Of a stretch of 64,000 nt of DNA, positions 33,501-45,700 are shown in pieces. The first letter of the stretch is position 1; each line of letters begins with the position of its first letter. The notes beneath the pieces were generated by a model. That model did no database searches. It had not been told where the DNA came from and worked only from the letters and a program-made list of their open reading frames with translations. Position numbers and translations under genes: made by a program. This DNA is from Montifringilla adamsi (taxonomy: Eukaryota; Chordata; Aves; Passeriformes; Passeridae): the NCBI GenBank assembly GCA_017590115.1, contig JAGGNK010011003.1, positions 3,177,899-3,241,898 on the forward strand, read 5' to 3'.

Positions 33501-34846
33501 GCTCTGGCTTCTCTACTGCCATCCCCAACACCGAACCGATGGTCTGGATGCCAGGAACCTGCCAGATAGTTTGAGCCAACGACCAGTCTTCAGAGGCCAC
33601 CCACACCATGCCCGTGACATTCCTCTGGACCACCACCTCGAAGAATGGCAGAACGCTTCCTCTGCTGGAGAACACAACAGTGACATTGACCTTGACATCT
33701 GTGAGGATTCGGACCAGGTTGTGAAGCTCCGGGTTGCTGGCGTCCGAGTTGGTGGGGATGGTGCCTCGGTAGGCCACGCACGCGTTGCTTTCGGTCAGCA
33801 GCTCCTGCAGGGCATCCAGGCCAGCCCTGCTATAGATGTTGTCGCTGCCCAGCAGTGCCACCCAGGTCCAGCCAAAGTGCTGCAGCAGCAAGAAGATGGC
33901 CTTCACCTGGTGCCTGTCGCTGGGGATGGTGCGCAGGAAAGAGGGGTACAGCCGCTTCAGGCTCAGCAACTCCGTGGAGGCTTCGTAGCTGATCTACAAC
34001 AAGAGCCAGGGGAAAGGGGGTTGCGCTGGCCCAGGCAGCTGCACCCCTGAGAGCTAATAGCATGGGCAGCCTGTCCTGGGAAGACTTGGAGCTGGGCAGG
34101 CAGTGGACCTAGTGCCAAGCGTGCTGAAGCAGGAAAAAGCTGTGATGGATGGCAAGACAGCCCACTGACTGCCTGAGAAAGGAGATCCTGTGACAGCACA
34201 CACAGAGGGGCTGCATTTCCAGCTCTACCAGGCACATCAGGTCTGAGCCCACCCTCCCTGAAACCATCACTCCTTGGGATCCCTGGTTTTCATCAGCTGT
34301 AGAAGCTGCACTTACCTCTGGTACAAGAAAGAGGCTGAGAACAGCGGCTGTGGTGAGGGCCAGCTGGGTGCTGTCAGGGCCAATGACAGCCACAGCCTGG
34401 GGTTCATAGTGTTGGAAACTGGGGAGCACCTGGACATCCTGCCTGCCCTTTTGAGCAAGGGCACACAACGTGGCGTGGAAGTTGGTAGGCTCAGAGCAGG
34501 TATCATAGATTTCGTAGCCCAGGGTGACATTAGGGAGCAGCGTGGTGGAGTTGTTGATCTCCTCCACAGCGAAGCGCAGGGCTTGGGACAGGCAGTAGCC
34601 GTGGCTCTTGAAGGCGGTGCTATGGAATCGAGAGTGGTCGTTAGGGAGGACAGGGCACCTTGGGGGCACGGGCAGCGCGGGCACTCACTCGTCGCAGCCG
34701 CGGACGAGCAGGCTGGCCTCGTCCCGGTGCGCCTCGGTGTGCAGCGGGAACAGCCCGGCCAGGCGGTGATCGCCGCGGAGGGTGAACGAAGAGGCGGCGG
34801 CGGCGGCGGCGCAGAGGCACAGGCGGAGCAGCGCGGGCGGCAGCAT
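30598..34846 (-). CDS. TAS1R1: TAS1R1, taste receptor type 1 member 1
   Basis: Six exons in transcript order: 34846-34689, 34619-34316, 33993-33217, 32882-32670, 32495-32375 and 31523-30598 (TGA). They sum to 2499 nt, 832 residues; the human protein has 841. Exon 1 starts with a signal peptide ([18 protein letters not shown]) followed by the class C entry motif [12 protein letters not shown]. Exons 2-4 form the Venus-flytrap domain ([60 protein letters not shown]). Exon 5 is the start of the cysteine-rich domain ([17 protein letters not shown]). Exon 6 holds the rest of that domain and seven membrane segments, ending [13 protein letters not shown]1R1 pairs with TAS1R3. The vertebrate pair senses amino acids, and in songbirds and hummingbirds, which lack TAS1R2, it has been shown to sense sugars. 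No stop or frameshift is present. A copy of the 5' end of exon 1 recurs inside NOL9. Confidence 0.97.
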
Positions 34847-34975
34847 GGTGGGGCGGCCCCGCACCGCACGGGCGGGCGGCTCTTAACGGGGAGGCGGTGG
34901 CGGGCGGGGCCTCGCACCGGGCGGGGCGGGGCCGGCCGAGGGGCGGCCCCGGGAGGCGGAGGAGGCTCGGCGGTC
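34847..34975. promoter_or_regulatory. TAS1R1/NOL9 bidirectional promoter
   Basis: The two start codons point away from each other with 129 bp between them. The spacer is nearly all G+C with repeated GC boxes (GGGCGGGGC, GGGGCGGGGCCGG) and no TATA box. A housekeeping gene (NOL9) and a tissue-restricted one (TAS1R1) must share it unless TAS1R1 also uses an upstream start site inside NOL9. Confidence 0.6.
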
Positions 34976-37900
34976 ATGCCCGCGCGGCGCAGCCGCCCCC
35001 GCCGGGCTTCGGCCCGTGCCCCGACCCGCGCGAGCCGGGCGGAGGCAGCCTGGCGGGAGTTCGCCGCCTCCTTCACTCGCATCGGGATGGTGCCGCCGGC
35101 TGAGCCGGGGCTGGTGGCCGTGGAGGCGGCGGAGGGCTCGGCCGTGCTGCTGCTGGAGCCGCGGCAGGTGAGCAGCGCCCACAGCGCGCCGGCCGCGCCG
35201 GGCCCCGCACCGCCTGACCGCCTGCTCTGTCCTGCAGGCGCTGACCTTCACCGGCAAGTGCCGCCTGCGCTGCCTCTATGGTGCCGTCCGCCTGCTGGGC
35301 TTCGCCGTGGCCTCCCACCACTCGGGACTGCCGGTGTTCTCGCCGGCCACGCACTGCGCGCTCAGCCTGGAGGCGCTGCCCGGTGCCCGCCCGCCCGCCG
35401 CCGCCCTCCGCCAAGAGGCGGCGGCGGCGGCCGCGCAGAGGCACAGGCGGAGCAGCGCGGGCGGCAGCATGGTGGGGCGGCCCCGCACCGCACGGGCGGG
35501 CGGCTCTTAACGGGGAGGCGGTGGCGGGCGGGGCCTGGCACCGCGCACTGCGCGCTCAGCCTGGAGGCGCTGCCCGGCGCCCGCCCGCCCGCCGCCGCCC
35601 TCCGCCAGCTGCGCGCCGCCGCCCGCGCCGCCATGCGCTCGCACCGCGTCCTCCGCCGTGAGTGCGGGACGGGACCGGGGCGCGGGCGGGCGCCATTTCA
35701 CGGGCGGTGCGGGGAGCGGCCATTTTGTGCGCGGGGCGCTGCGCAGCGGGTGGTGCCATTTCGCGGGCGGGCGCGGGGCTGAGGGTGATGGCGGCACTTG
35801 GCTCTTTCAGCGGCGCGGGTGAAGGTGATGGCACGGTTCTCTCCCGACTGCGCCGTGGTGCTGCTGGAGCACCTGGACACGCCGGTGACGCGGTTCCTGC
35901 TGAGCCACCCACCGCTGTCGCGGTTTTTCGAGCCCCAGGTGAGGCGGCGCGGTGCCTGCCGCTCCCTGTGCCGTCCCCGCACCGCCCGTGCAGAGCCAGC
36001 GGCGGCCGCCCTGTCAGCGCCAGGCCGTGGCCTCACACAGCCCGTGCTGAGTGCTCACCCTCTCGCCTAGAAAAAGGAGCAGTCTAACTTCACGCCAGAG
36101 GACGCGGTCCTGGCGTCCGTGGGCATCGTGAAGTGCAGCCCCGACCGCGGGCTGCTGTTGTCGGAGACCACGTGCCTGGCGCTGGAGGAGCTGATCCAGG
36201 CCTGCTGTGGTGAGTGCAGGCCTTTGGCCGTGTTGTGGCTTTGGTAGCCTGAAAAAAAAGAAAATTCATGAGGCATTTATGAGCTAAAGAAGTGCACAAG
36301 CTGATTGAGGGTCGAATTTTTCTTTATGAAGAATGTGCGTCTAGGGCTTAGGCATTGCCTAGGGTGGGTCGGTGATGCCAGCATCAGTCCAGTTCACACT
36401 CCGCTTTTCTTTCTAGCGGAAGATGAAGGTGTCCCTGTGGTGCTGGTGTGTGGCCCAAAAAACACTGGGAAGTCAACATTCAACAGATACCTAATTAATC
36501 TGTTACTGAACCGGTGAGTCTGTCCATGTTCTGCAAGCCTTTATGTGCTATGTGAAGTTTAGGAAAAGGAAAAAAATAAATGTTTAACAGGTCTCTCAGA
36601 AGAGCCATCAGAACTCAAAGGTGCATAGCTTTTAAACACAATAATTCAGAAAAACAGATATTCTTGTCTTGAGTGATTTCAGAAAAGTTGCCTCCTGAAC
36701 ATTTCCATTGAAATACTGTTAAATTGTCGCCTTGGAGTGTGTGAGCACATTGGGCACCAAGCAGTTTGGGCTCGGTAAGAGAGTTGCAATAGCTAGAAAT
36801 GCACCATGAGCGTGGTTGAGGGAAGGAGAGATTCATGAATTTTAGCTTTGCAACCTGGAACAAAATCTGATTGCTCTTCTGATATGTTCAGGTCGTGTAG
36901 TTCTTTTGGTGGATGCTAACACTCAGTCTGTCTCCCTGCAGCCTTCCTGTGGTGGAGTACATGGAGTGTGACGTTGGCCAGACAGAATTCACTCCGCCCG
37001 GGTGCGTGTCCCTGAGCAGCGTCACGGAGCCCGTTCTGGGTATGTGTTCCACTGCTTCTGCGGTTACAGAGACCTGTTCTGTTTCTGAAATGAACAGGCT
37101 GTTCTGGGTAGAGGCTCTGCTTCAGAGGAAGCTGCTGCCACAGCTGTCAGAGTTTCCTGGGGAGAATAAACCAAGGGCTGTTCAAGTTTTCTTGTAGGGG
37201 CATTTAAGCTCCCTGAGTAACATGGAGCTGTTTAAAGAAACACGATGTTGTAGAGGTGGTAGTACATGCTAAGGTGTATCAAAGGGGATGTTCTGCCTTT
37301 CAGAGGTGAAAGGTCTCCTTGGGAAAATCTGTATCTGTAGATAATACTAACTTGAGAAATCCAAAGTGGATCTGCACAGATTGGGGCTGCTGTGATGAGT
37401 GGGAAAAACAGAGTCCAGGAAACTGCTGGAGTTTGTAGTCTTCCAGATCTGGGTTACTGTCTAAAAGGACATTCCCAGGCTGGTTTGCTGTTTAACCAGT
37501 TTGTCATACAAACTTTGTCATAGAAACTTGTTCTTTAAAGATTTGCAAGTGTGTAAGCAGTGATTTCAAACAAAAACCCACACCAAATATTAATCTGAAA
37601 CAAACAAAACTCCCAGCCTGCAAGTGGCAGACCAGTTTCCCCTACTGGCAGGCTGTGCAAGGACAATTGGCATGTGGAAAGAGTGGGTTATTTCGGGAGA
37701 GGAGGCGTGTGGGTGGTCAGGGACAGGAATGTTTTGGTGTGACCTGGGGAAGGCACTGGATGCTCGGTGCTCTCTTTGCCAGGTCCCCCCTTCACTCACC
37801 AGCAGATGCCCAGTAAGATGGTGTATTATGGCCAGACCAGCTGTGAGCAGGACACAGAGAGGTACCTTGATGTTGTGAAATACGTGTTCAGCTACTACAA

Positions 37901-40121
37901 GAAGGAAGTGCCTCTAGTCATCAACACCATGGGCTGGGTGAAAGGTAAACGGGGTCGATCTGCTCTGGAGAGGTGTGGGAGGGAGGTAACAGCGGCACAG
38001 AACCACGTGGAACAAAAATTCACAGCATGTCCACCCTGAGCTAATGCTGCTGTGCCACCTGTCGCGGTAGTAGCAGCAGTTGTGTGTTTCCTGTGCTCCT
38101 GAAGGTGAAGGGCTGCTGCTCCTCATCGATATCATCCGGCTGTTGTCACCCAGCCACATTGTTCAGATGGACATGTGTGACTGGAAGGCCATGCCCCCGC
38201 TGACGCCTGAGCACGTCCACTTCAGCGCCGGGCTGCACACCAAGGGCAAGCAGCAATCCAAGTGCAAGCAGCTGGGAGTGGACAGCATGGAGAGCTGGAA
38301 GTACCCTGAAGGGGAGGATGTGTCAGCTCCACAGCACAAGCTGCTGTATGTCCACCCAGAATTCCCTCGGGCAGGGGTGGCAGGTGAAGTGTAAGTAGGA
38401 TGTTGAGTGCTCTGTGAGGTCCCTGGGCTGAACAGAGCCACACGTCATCCTTGACATGGGGTTGTTCTCTCAGGCGAGTGCACAGTGGCATCCTGCGTGA
38501 CATGTCCATCCTGGGATACCTGGGGCAGCTGCAGAGCCCAGACATTGGGGCAGTGCTCCCGCTGCACAGCCTGGTGCCATATCAGGTAAAGGAGCTTTTT
38601 GGGATGGTTTGCCAGGGAATGTGCACAGAGCCCAACCTGAAGTGATGGGCAGTTCTGTTCCTACTGCATATGTTTGTCCCTCAGAAGAGGGACACACACG
38701 CTAATCTGCAGAGTGACTGTATTCAGGATGTCTGGAAGCCAAGCTTCTGTCAAGTTGCTGGTGTGGCACGTGTGTGCTGTGTGTCCTGCATGTGCAGGTG
38801 TTGGTGCACAAGCTGCTTTGTGTGCCCTGCCATAGTGCCTGTGTGTAGGTGTAGTGTGGGAGTGTGCAGGGTCTTATCTCAGAACTCAAACTCAATCCAT
38901 GTGGAGCTGATGAACACTTTTCTCTTTCCCACCTCAGGTACCTTTTAATGCTGTTGCACTCAGGGTTATTCACACAGATGTTGCTCCCAGCAACATCATG
39001 TACGCAGTGAACGCCAGCTGGGTCGGGCTCTGCTGCATTCCGGAGGAAGTGCGGTGCCAGACCGAAGGGCCAGTCCTGCTGACACAAACACCAATCTGCG
39101 ACTGCCTGGGCTTCGGTGAGCACGCCTGGAGCTCTGCTCTCACCTGCTGTGTTTAGGCAGACAGGTTGCATAGTGATGGAATTATCTACTCTTTTAAAAC
39201 CAGCTGGAGGAGTGGGATGAGTGTGGTGTATTCTCTGCTGTTAGAGACTGTTTTGCAGTCCTTGGACTTTGGTTAACAGGTGGTAAGAGCTGTGGGGAAT
39301 GTCCTTGAATGGTGCCACTCAGAGCTTCTCTCAGAACTCCACAGTGACTCACTTTCCAGTTCACGTTCTCGAAAGCATGTCCCATGTAGCTTTTGCAAAA
39401 TTACAGTAGTTGTCTCAGTTTCCTTGTGACTTAAGTTAATGTTCCAGTTTGGACTTTGATGCTCAATCATGTAGGGATGTGATAGTGAGCAGGGATACTC
39501 AGTGACTGAGCTTTGCATGTGGTTTTTTTTTTTTTTTTTCAGGAATTGTCCGGGGAGTTGATATGGAGAAGAAGCTTTACCACATCCTGACACCAGTGCC
39601 TCCAGCAAATCTGAGACTAGTGAATTGCCTGCTCCTTGGGAACGTCGCCATCCCTAACTGTGTGCTTGTGGACCAGGTAGGAGCTCACAGGAGGGGTGGG
39701 AATTGCCTGAGCTGCAGCTGTCTGGCAGATTTTCCATTTTCTTATTCCTGAGGCTGATGCGTGCTGGGAGATGCCTGGGCATCAACAGATGGTTATCTCT
39801 CTGTGAAATTGTCCTTAAGCACAGAAACCTTGGGAGAACAGAATGTTATGCTCATGTTTCAGATGCCAAAGTGGGGTTTGGTGATTGCTGAGTCCTTCCT
39901 GCCATCAGCTCTGTCAGCCTGGGGAGGGATGTGCTTCCCCCTGTGCTGAAGGTGCAAGTTCTTAAAGTTGTTTCTCATTTAATTTTTCCATTTTGCAGCA
40001 AGGAATTGAGGGAGAAATTCCCTATGTCACATCTGATTACAACTACAGTATCATGGGCTCAGGGAAACTGAGGAAGAAGAAGCAGCATTTGAAGAGAAGA
40101 TTTGCGTGTGATTACACTTGA
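34976..40121 (+). CDS. NOL9: NOL9, nucleolar polynucleotide 5'-kinase, reading frame broken in exon 2
   Basis: Twelve exons: 34976-35167, 35238-35657, 35811-35938, 36071-36209, 36417-36513, 36942-37039, 37783-37944, 38105-38390, 38474-38585, 38938-39115, 39543-39676 and 39999-40121 (TGA). Exon 5 holds the Walker A loop GPKNTGKSTF of the kinase. Exons 6-7 hold MECDVGQTEFTPPGC and NTMGWVK, and exon 10 holds MYAVNASWVGLC. In human NOL9 phosphorylates the 5' end of the 26S pre-rRNA during ITS2 removal, in the nucleolus with LAS1L. The assembled exon 2 contains 194 extra nt (about 35357-35550). They include a copy of the TAS1R1 start region, bring an in-frame TAA at 35508-35510, and shift the frame. 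All other junctions agree in phase, and the exon sum is divisible by three (624 residues) only when the 194 nt are left out. The gene is therefore probably intact in the bird and damaged in this assembly. Confidence 0.92.
35351..35606. repeat. duplicated block: NOL9 exon 2 segment flanking a TAS1R1 exon 1 copy
   Basis: A 62-bp NOL9 exon 2 segment is present twice, at 35351-35412 and 35545-35606, with one mismatch. Between the copies, 35413-35536 repeats 34789-34912 (124 bp, one mismatch). That source segment spans the TAS1R1 signal-peptide codons, its ATG and the GC-box promoter. Eight further bases join the pieces, giving a 194-bp unit. The order is what a tandem duplication with an internal deletion, or an assembler jumping between similar GC-rich contigs, would give. 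Confidence 0.9.
39524..39539. repeat. NOL9: poly(T) tract at an acceptor
   Basis: A pure T run of about 16-17 nt directly before the CAG acceptor of NOL9 exon 11; it serves as the polypyrimidine tract. Confidence 0.85.
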
Positions 40122-40274
40122 ATCCTCAGGATGCTCAGCCTGGGTTTGTTCATGTGGGACCTCGGGTGGTTGCAGGAGCCCTGGGTGCTGCAGAGGCCCT
40201 GGGCAGGTAGATGCTACAATGGGGACAGTTTTGATAATGTTTTGTATGTTCAGTTTGTATTTTTGGTGTTTTGT

Positions 40275-40280
40275 AATAAA
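40275..40280 (+). terminator. NOL9: NOL9 poly(A) signal
   Basis: AATAAA lies about 155 nt after the NOL9 stop, followed by a GT-rich stretch (TGTGCTGGTTTGG). Confidence 0.85.
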
Positions 40281-40299
40281 TATCTATGGTAAACACTGT

Positions 40300-42779
40300 G
40301 CTGGTTTGGATCTTCTCCTAGCCTAAGGCTGACACAGCCAGGGGCAGCTGCCATTGCACCACGCTGGTCAGACCTCCTCCCACAGCGTGCCTGGCTCTCA
40401 GAGAGCTCTGGGTGTCAGTGATCCACAGTGCCCTGAGCAGAACTTCACTGTCCCCTGGGTTTGGGGAAGGGCCCGTGCTGTGGTTCTGGCACTGTGGCTG
40501 ACCCATGGCTCTGGGTGTCCTGCTGGTCAAGGAGAGGGGAGGGAAGGGGAGTCCCTGTCCCCCTGAGTGACAAAGAGCTGCTTGGTGCTGCGCTGTCACA
40601 GCCCACCCTGTCTGTGCACTGGGACTGCTGCCTCCTGCCCTGTGCTGTCCCCGCTGCCTGTCTGGTGCTGCAGGGAGAGCTCAGTGCCCTGAGCACGGGC
40701 TGGGAGTAGCTTGGGCTGACTTTGATGTCCCCAGCTCTAAGGGACTGTGCCATGGATAGAGGCTGTAGTGGGATGGGATTGGAGTGGAACTTGCGACCCA
40801 GGTGCTGCACACACTGGTGTGTGTGGCCTTACCTGACCCCACCAGCTCTGCCCCACTGGGACATGGGAGGATCTTTATTTATTTTTCTTCCCAGCCCTTT
40901 GTCAATTAGCAATTTGCTGCCAAGGGCAGCTGGGGGTGGTGGGAGTTGCACAGGGCTGAATGCCTCAGGTCAAGGACATTTTTGGAAAAAACTTCTTTAT
41001 GGGTAATACCAGTGTGCTGGACTCTTCCTGGATCTGTGACTGCAAAAGTAACCTGGCTTCTAACAGCAGCTCCTGCAAAATGAGGCATGGCTCTGCCTCA
41101 GCCCAGACTGGGGAACAGTCCAGCCCTGGAATTTTCAGCCCCCTGAGCCCAGTGCCCATTCAAATCCCCTGGGCCAGGTCTGTAGAGGAAGGAGGGAAGC
41201 AGAGGAAGGAGGAATGTGGTGCACTTGGGGCCAGAGCTTTTTGGCAGTTGGCTGCTGTGGGTGTGAGTAATCTGCAAAACTGCTTTTATCTGGTTTGGGA
41301 AGAGACTTCCTAGAACTCCAGGAGTGAACTGTAAACAAACAAACTGGCATGAGAGGTGAGGAGGGGACAGAGCTGGAAAAGAGCTGCAAGGGCCTGTGCA
41401 GTGTTGCAGCCTTGTAAAGAGTTAAACTTAATCCAAGCCTAATTATCCCCATATGGCTGGGTCTGGCAGCAAAGGAAGAAGTTGGCCAGCATTGTGGCCT
41501 GAACAGTGGCTAAAATAAATAAAGGGGCCATGGTGCAGCCAGGGGGAACATCCCAAGCGGGTTGAGATGGGAGTTCAAGTCACAAGGGAGTGAGTGGAAA
41601 AAGCTTCAGGGAAGGTGAGATAGGCAAAGGACGTGGAAGAAACGCACAACCCTAAAAGCACTGTGGCCAAGCATCCCCCTTGGTAGTGTCACCAGCACCC
41701 AGCATCCACCTCACCCAGCTGAGGACAATGGATCCCATGGTGGCTCTGTCACTTGGAGCCAGGGGACAAATGAGTAACTCATGTGTGGTGAGCTGCAAGT
41801 ATGGTTTGGGGCATTTCGGGGCAGGGAGGTGGTACAAGGTGCCCATGCCTGCTGGGGCCCAGAGGTGGAAGCTGCATCCTTGGGAAAGGGGAACCTCACT
41901 GGCTTTTGGTGCTCCCTGAGGGGAGGAGGGACGAGAGGGAGGCTGGGGGTTTTGGAGCATAAACCTTGGTGAAGCATTCCACCTACAAGAACACTGTTCT
42001 GTGATCAATGCGAAATCTGTGACAGCACTTCAAATATTAAGGATGCACTAAATCAAGCAGGATTAATTTTGCAATATGTTGGCATCTGTTACCTTTGCAG
42101 CAGCAATTTATGATGGAATTTCTGGCAAAGGGTGCCTAGAAGCAACAAAACTCTGAGAAGCAGCTGGTGCCTCTGGGAGGAGATGCTGTGATGAATTTGG
42201 AGGCTGCGATGGTCTTGGCCTGGCAGTTTTGCGCAGGGCAGGATGAAGGTGCCATCTTTTGTTGTCTTTATGGGGTTTAAGCCTTATCCACTGCTTTCTT
42301 GGATTAGCAGGAGGAAAATCCCCCTGAATATAGGTTTTCCCTATGCAGACTGGGGCCCCCTGTGTGCCCACGGGTGCAGGGATACAACCGGAGCTCGGGG
42401 CGGCGCATTCCTGCCCCCTCAAAAGCCGGACGGACGGCAGAGCAGCCAAAAAGCCCCCTTCTTAATGCTGATTCTTTCCATCACAAGCACGTCTTGTCTC
42501 CGTGGCCGAATGTCTTCCATAGACGGTGGAAAGTGAAATTTGTGCAATGTCTGTAGGAGGCTGAAGAAAGGCCCTTTGTGCGCCCCCCGCGCGGGCGCTG
42601 GGCAGCCTCCAGCAGCACCCTCGGCCGCCCCGCGGCTCCCGCCGGCGGCGTCAATGCACCGCTTGTCCAGAGACCGGGACCCACTCTTAAAGCCAGAGCT
42701 GGTCTCCCTCGGTTAGTCCCACCGGTGGCCCCGTCGGGGCGGGCACGGCTGCGGGGGGCCCCCCGGCCGCAACCCCAGG
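40300..42779. other. NOL9-PLEKHG5 intergenic region
   Basis: No coding exon was recognised. Around 41430-41520 there is an AT-rich island in GC-rich surroundings with a CArG-like CCCCATATGG, TAATTATCCCC and CTAAAATAAATAAA. A second island at 42050-42120 has GGATTAATTTTGCAATATG. Both could be regulatory, on motif content alone. The last 200 bp become CpG-rich and are the likely PLEKHG5 promoter and 5' UTR. Confidence 0.35.
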
Positions 42780-45700
42780 ATGTTTCTGTACTGGAGGAAG
42801 AGGGGTGCCTACGAGCTGGAGGCTTTGCCGCCCGGCCTGGCGGGGCTGGAGTACGGGGCAGTGGAGCGCTTCTCCTGGAGCTCCAGCCTGGATGTCAGCG
42901 AGGAGCTCGGGGGTAGGTGGCTGGGGGGCTTTGGGCAACCGGCAGGTTGTGGCTGAGCGCGGCCGCCCAAAGCCTCCAGCCCTGGCAACGAGGGTGAGGG
43001 GTTGGGAGAAGCTGCTGGGTGCCGCCGGGATGCCGTGGGAATGCTGCAGGTGCAGCTGGGGAGCGCTCAGCAAACCGGCCCGTGCCACCGGCGCCGCTCC
43101 CCCGGGCCCCGGCAGGCGTTTGAAGCAGCCGGCTGCCGCTGCCGTGCGCTCTGCCGCAAGGACGATCCGGTTTCAAAACTCGTTTGCCGTCACCGGGAGC
43201 GCCGGCTGTGATAGCATAGCCGGCAGGAGAAGGAGGAGGAGGTGACCAGGCGGGGAGAGGAGCTGATGGGCACAGGATCTCTCCTGCAGCCCCCGAAGTG
43301 TCTGGTGGGGACACGCTCCTGCCTCTGCCCCAGAGCGGGGCTCCCTGCGAGGAGCTCCCAGCCCGCGTGTCCCAGGCCCTGGTGCGTGTGTGACCCGCGG
43401 GCAGGGTCGGCTTTTGGGAACGGCCACGCGGCTCCGGCCGTGCCGGCGGCTGCGGCGTGCGGCTGATCCCTGGCACCGCCGGCCGCTTCGGCCAGCCTCT
43501 AGTTTTTGGTGAGTTTGGGAAACTTTCCCTTGGGTGCATGAAAGAATTTCTTATTTGTTTCCGTTATTATTCCCGATAGGTCAAGTGAAACGGCAGCGGC
43601 GGGGGGCGGGGGCCGGCCCTGCTCGGCGGGCGCTGCGGGGCAGCCGCGGACACAGAGGCCTCATTGTGCTCCTGCCGCGGGGGCAGCGCCCGGCCCCGGC
43701 TCCCAGCCCGGCTCCCAGCCCGGCTACTAGCCCGGCTCCTAGCCCTACTCTCGGAGGGCGACGAGCTGAGCCCTGCCCGGCTGCTCCTGCACCGTCATCC
43801 AGCAGCGTCCATGGTGCCACAGCAGCCCCGGGATCACCCCCCAGATGGGAGCTTGAGCAACCAGCACCATTCCGAGTTGCCTCCCCCTCTCCAGGCAGAA
43901 GCAGCAGTTTTTTCAGTGCTGCCTCAAAAAGCAGAGTGTTTTATCCCGCAGACTGTTTCTAACCCCGGCCTTGGCCGCGGTCTCGCTCGGGTCGGCGTGG
44001 ATGGTGTTTTTGTTGGCAGGAAGGAGGCGGGAGATGGAAGCGGTGTGGCGGGGAAGTCCCTGTGCCGCTGGGCTGGTGTAATAGCCGTGCCACCTGGCAG
44101 AGCCGTGCCATTGTGGCAGAGCCGTGCCATTGTGGTAGAGCCGTGCCATCTGGCCTCTCCACATCCCCGGCAGTGGCTCCCTGCCCAGCAGGCAGCTTCC
44201 CAACGGTGCATCCCTGCCTGCAGCGGGGTTGTCCAGCCAGAGGGTGTCTGTACTGCTCGTTTGCCGCTGCGAGCAGCCCGGAGTCTGTTATTTTTAAACG
44301 ATTAGGTTCGACACATAACAAAAGCCTTCAAAATAGGATTTGTCCCTAAGGCCGATTTAACTGTCAAAGCTTAAAGTGGCTCCTAAGCCCCGCTGGGGGC
44401 TGACAGCGGCAGATTTAGTGCTGCTGCTGCAGCCCCACGCTGTGCCAGCCCAAGGGGAGCTGGGGCAGGTCCGTGTCCTCATCCTGTACCCTGGGGTGCT
44501 GAGCAGGAGGTGCCGGATTCTGTCACCGTGCGTTCCCCCGGCGGGAACGCATCCCTGGCCCTTGGGCACTGGGCTTCATTCCCCTGGACGAGCTCTGGGG
44601 CGGGCTGAGCCCGAGTGCTTCGCCGAACTCTGAAACCCGGGATTCCTGGTGTGGGGGCCTCAGCACGGACCCGGAGAGGGCTCACCACGGCACCCAGGCA
44701 CTGACCCTCCTCTCTCCACAGCCGAGCCGTGCCCAGAAGAGGAGACAGTGCTGCACTGCCAGAATCCCGACTGCGCCGGAGAGAGGAGGGCGGCCAAGGT
44801 GGGTCCTGCGGGGTGGGGGCAGCGCCGGGCAGCTGCTGCCCCGGATCTTGGGGGTGAGAAGGGGCAGCGGACAGCTCTGCCCAGCCTGCCACTCCCTAAA
44901 AGGCCCCTGCCCTGGTCGGCACCCCTGGCCTGCCGTGCCGGGTGCGCATTCCCTGCTGGTGTCAGGGTCCTGCTGGCATTTAACGGCGCAGCGGCGGTTT
45001 ACGCGTTTCCCCGAGCTGCCGTGATTCGGGCTAATCCGCTACAGCCCGTCTGTTCCCCTGCTCGCTAACGTGAAGCCAGGGCAGATTCAGGGTCCCTCTC
45101 TCCCGCCGGCCGTACGGAGCCGGGCCGGACCCACGCCCCGGCTCCCAGCGGGTCCCGGGGCCGCAGAGCGGGGCCGCGGGCGGTGTCTCGGGCGCAGCAG
45201 CCAGGACGGCCCGGGCGCACCGGGGGTGTGCCGGTGCTCTGTTTGCACGCCGGGCTGGCAGGGCCGGTGCTGCTGGGGCACACGTGGCACTGGGCTGCAG
45301 CTGCCCAGGAGTGCAGCTGGGACTGCCGGGAGCGACTGAGGCCACCCCGCCGCTGTCACCCGACCCCCGATGGTGCCTGGCAGGTAGCGGGGGGGTGGGA
45401 GCTGGTCAGGCGGGGGGGTTATCCTACAGCATCATGGTGCGGGATCGTGATCCCTCTTGCTTTGTGAGGCACCTGCTGAGGGGCGGCGGAGCTGCCGTGG
45501 GGCTCGGATCAGGAGCTGATCCCTGGGGTGGGCAGAGGGCTTTGGCCATCCGGTGTGAGTGACTCCAGGGATGAGCTGCTGGCACAGGGTGGATGAGGAG
45601 CCCCGCATCCCTCTGGAGCGGCTGCCAAGCGTCCCGGGGGATCTCACTGAACGCGTGCCAGCTGCGGGCACTGCCTGCAGCCCGCGGCCATACTCTCACA

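Noticed and set aside
34274..35782. 502-codon plus-strand frame over TAS1R1 exons 1-2 and NOL9 exons 1-2
   Set aside because: Antisense to TAS1R1 and passes through NOL9 introns and the duplicated block; it is kept open by GC richness.
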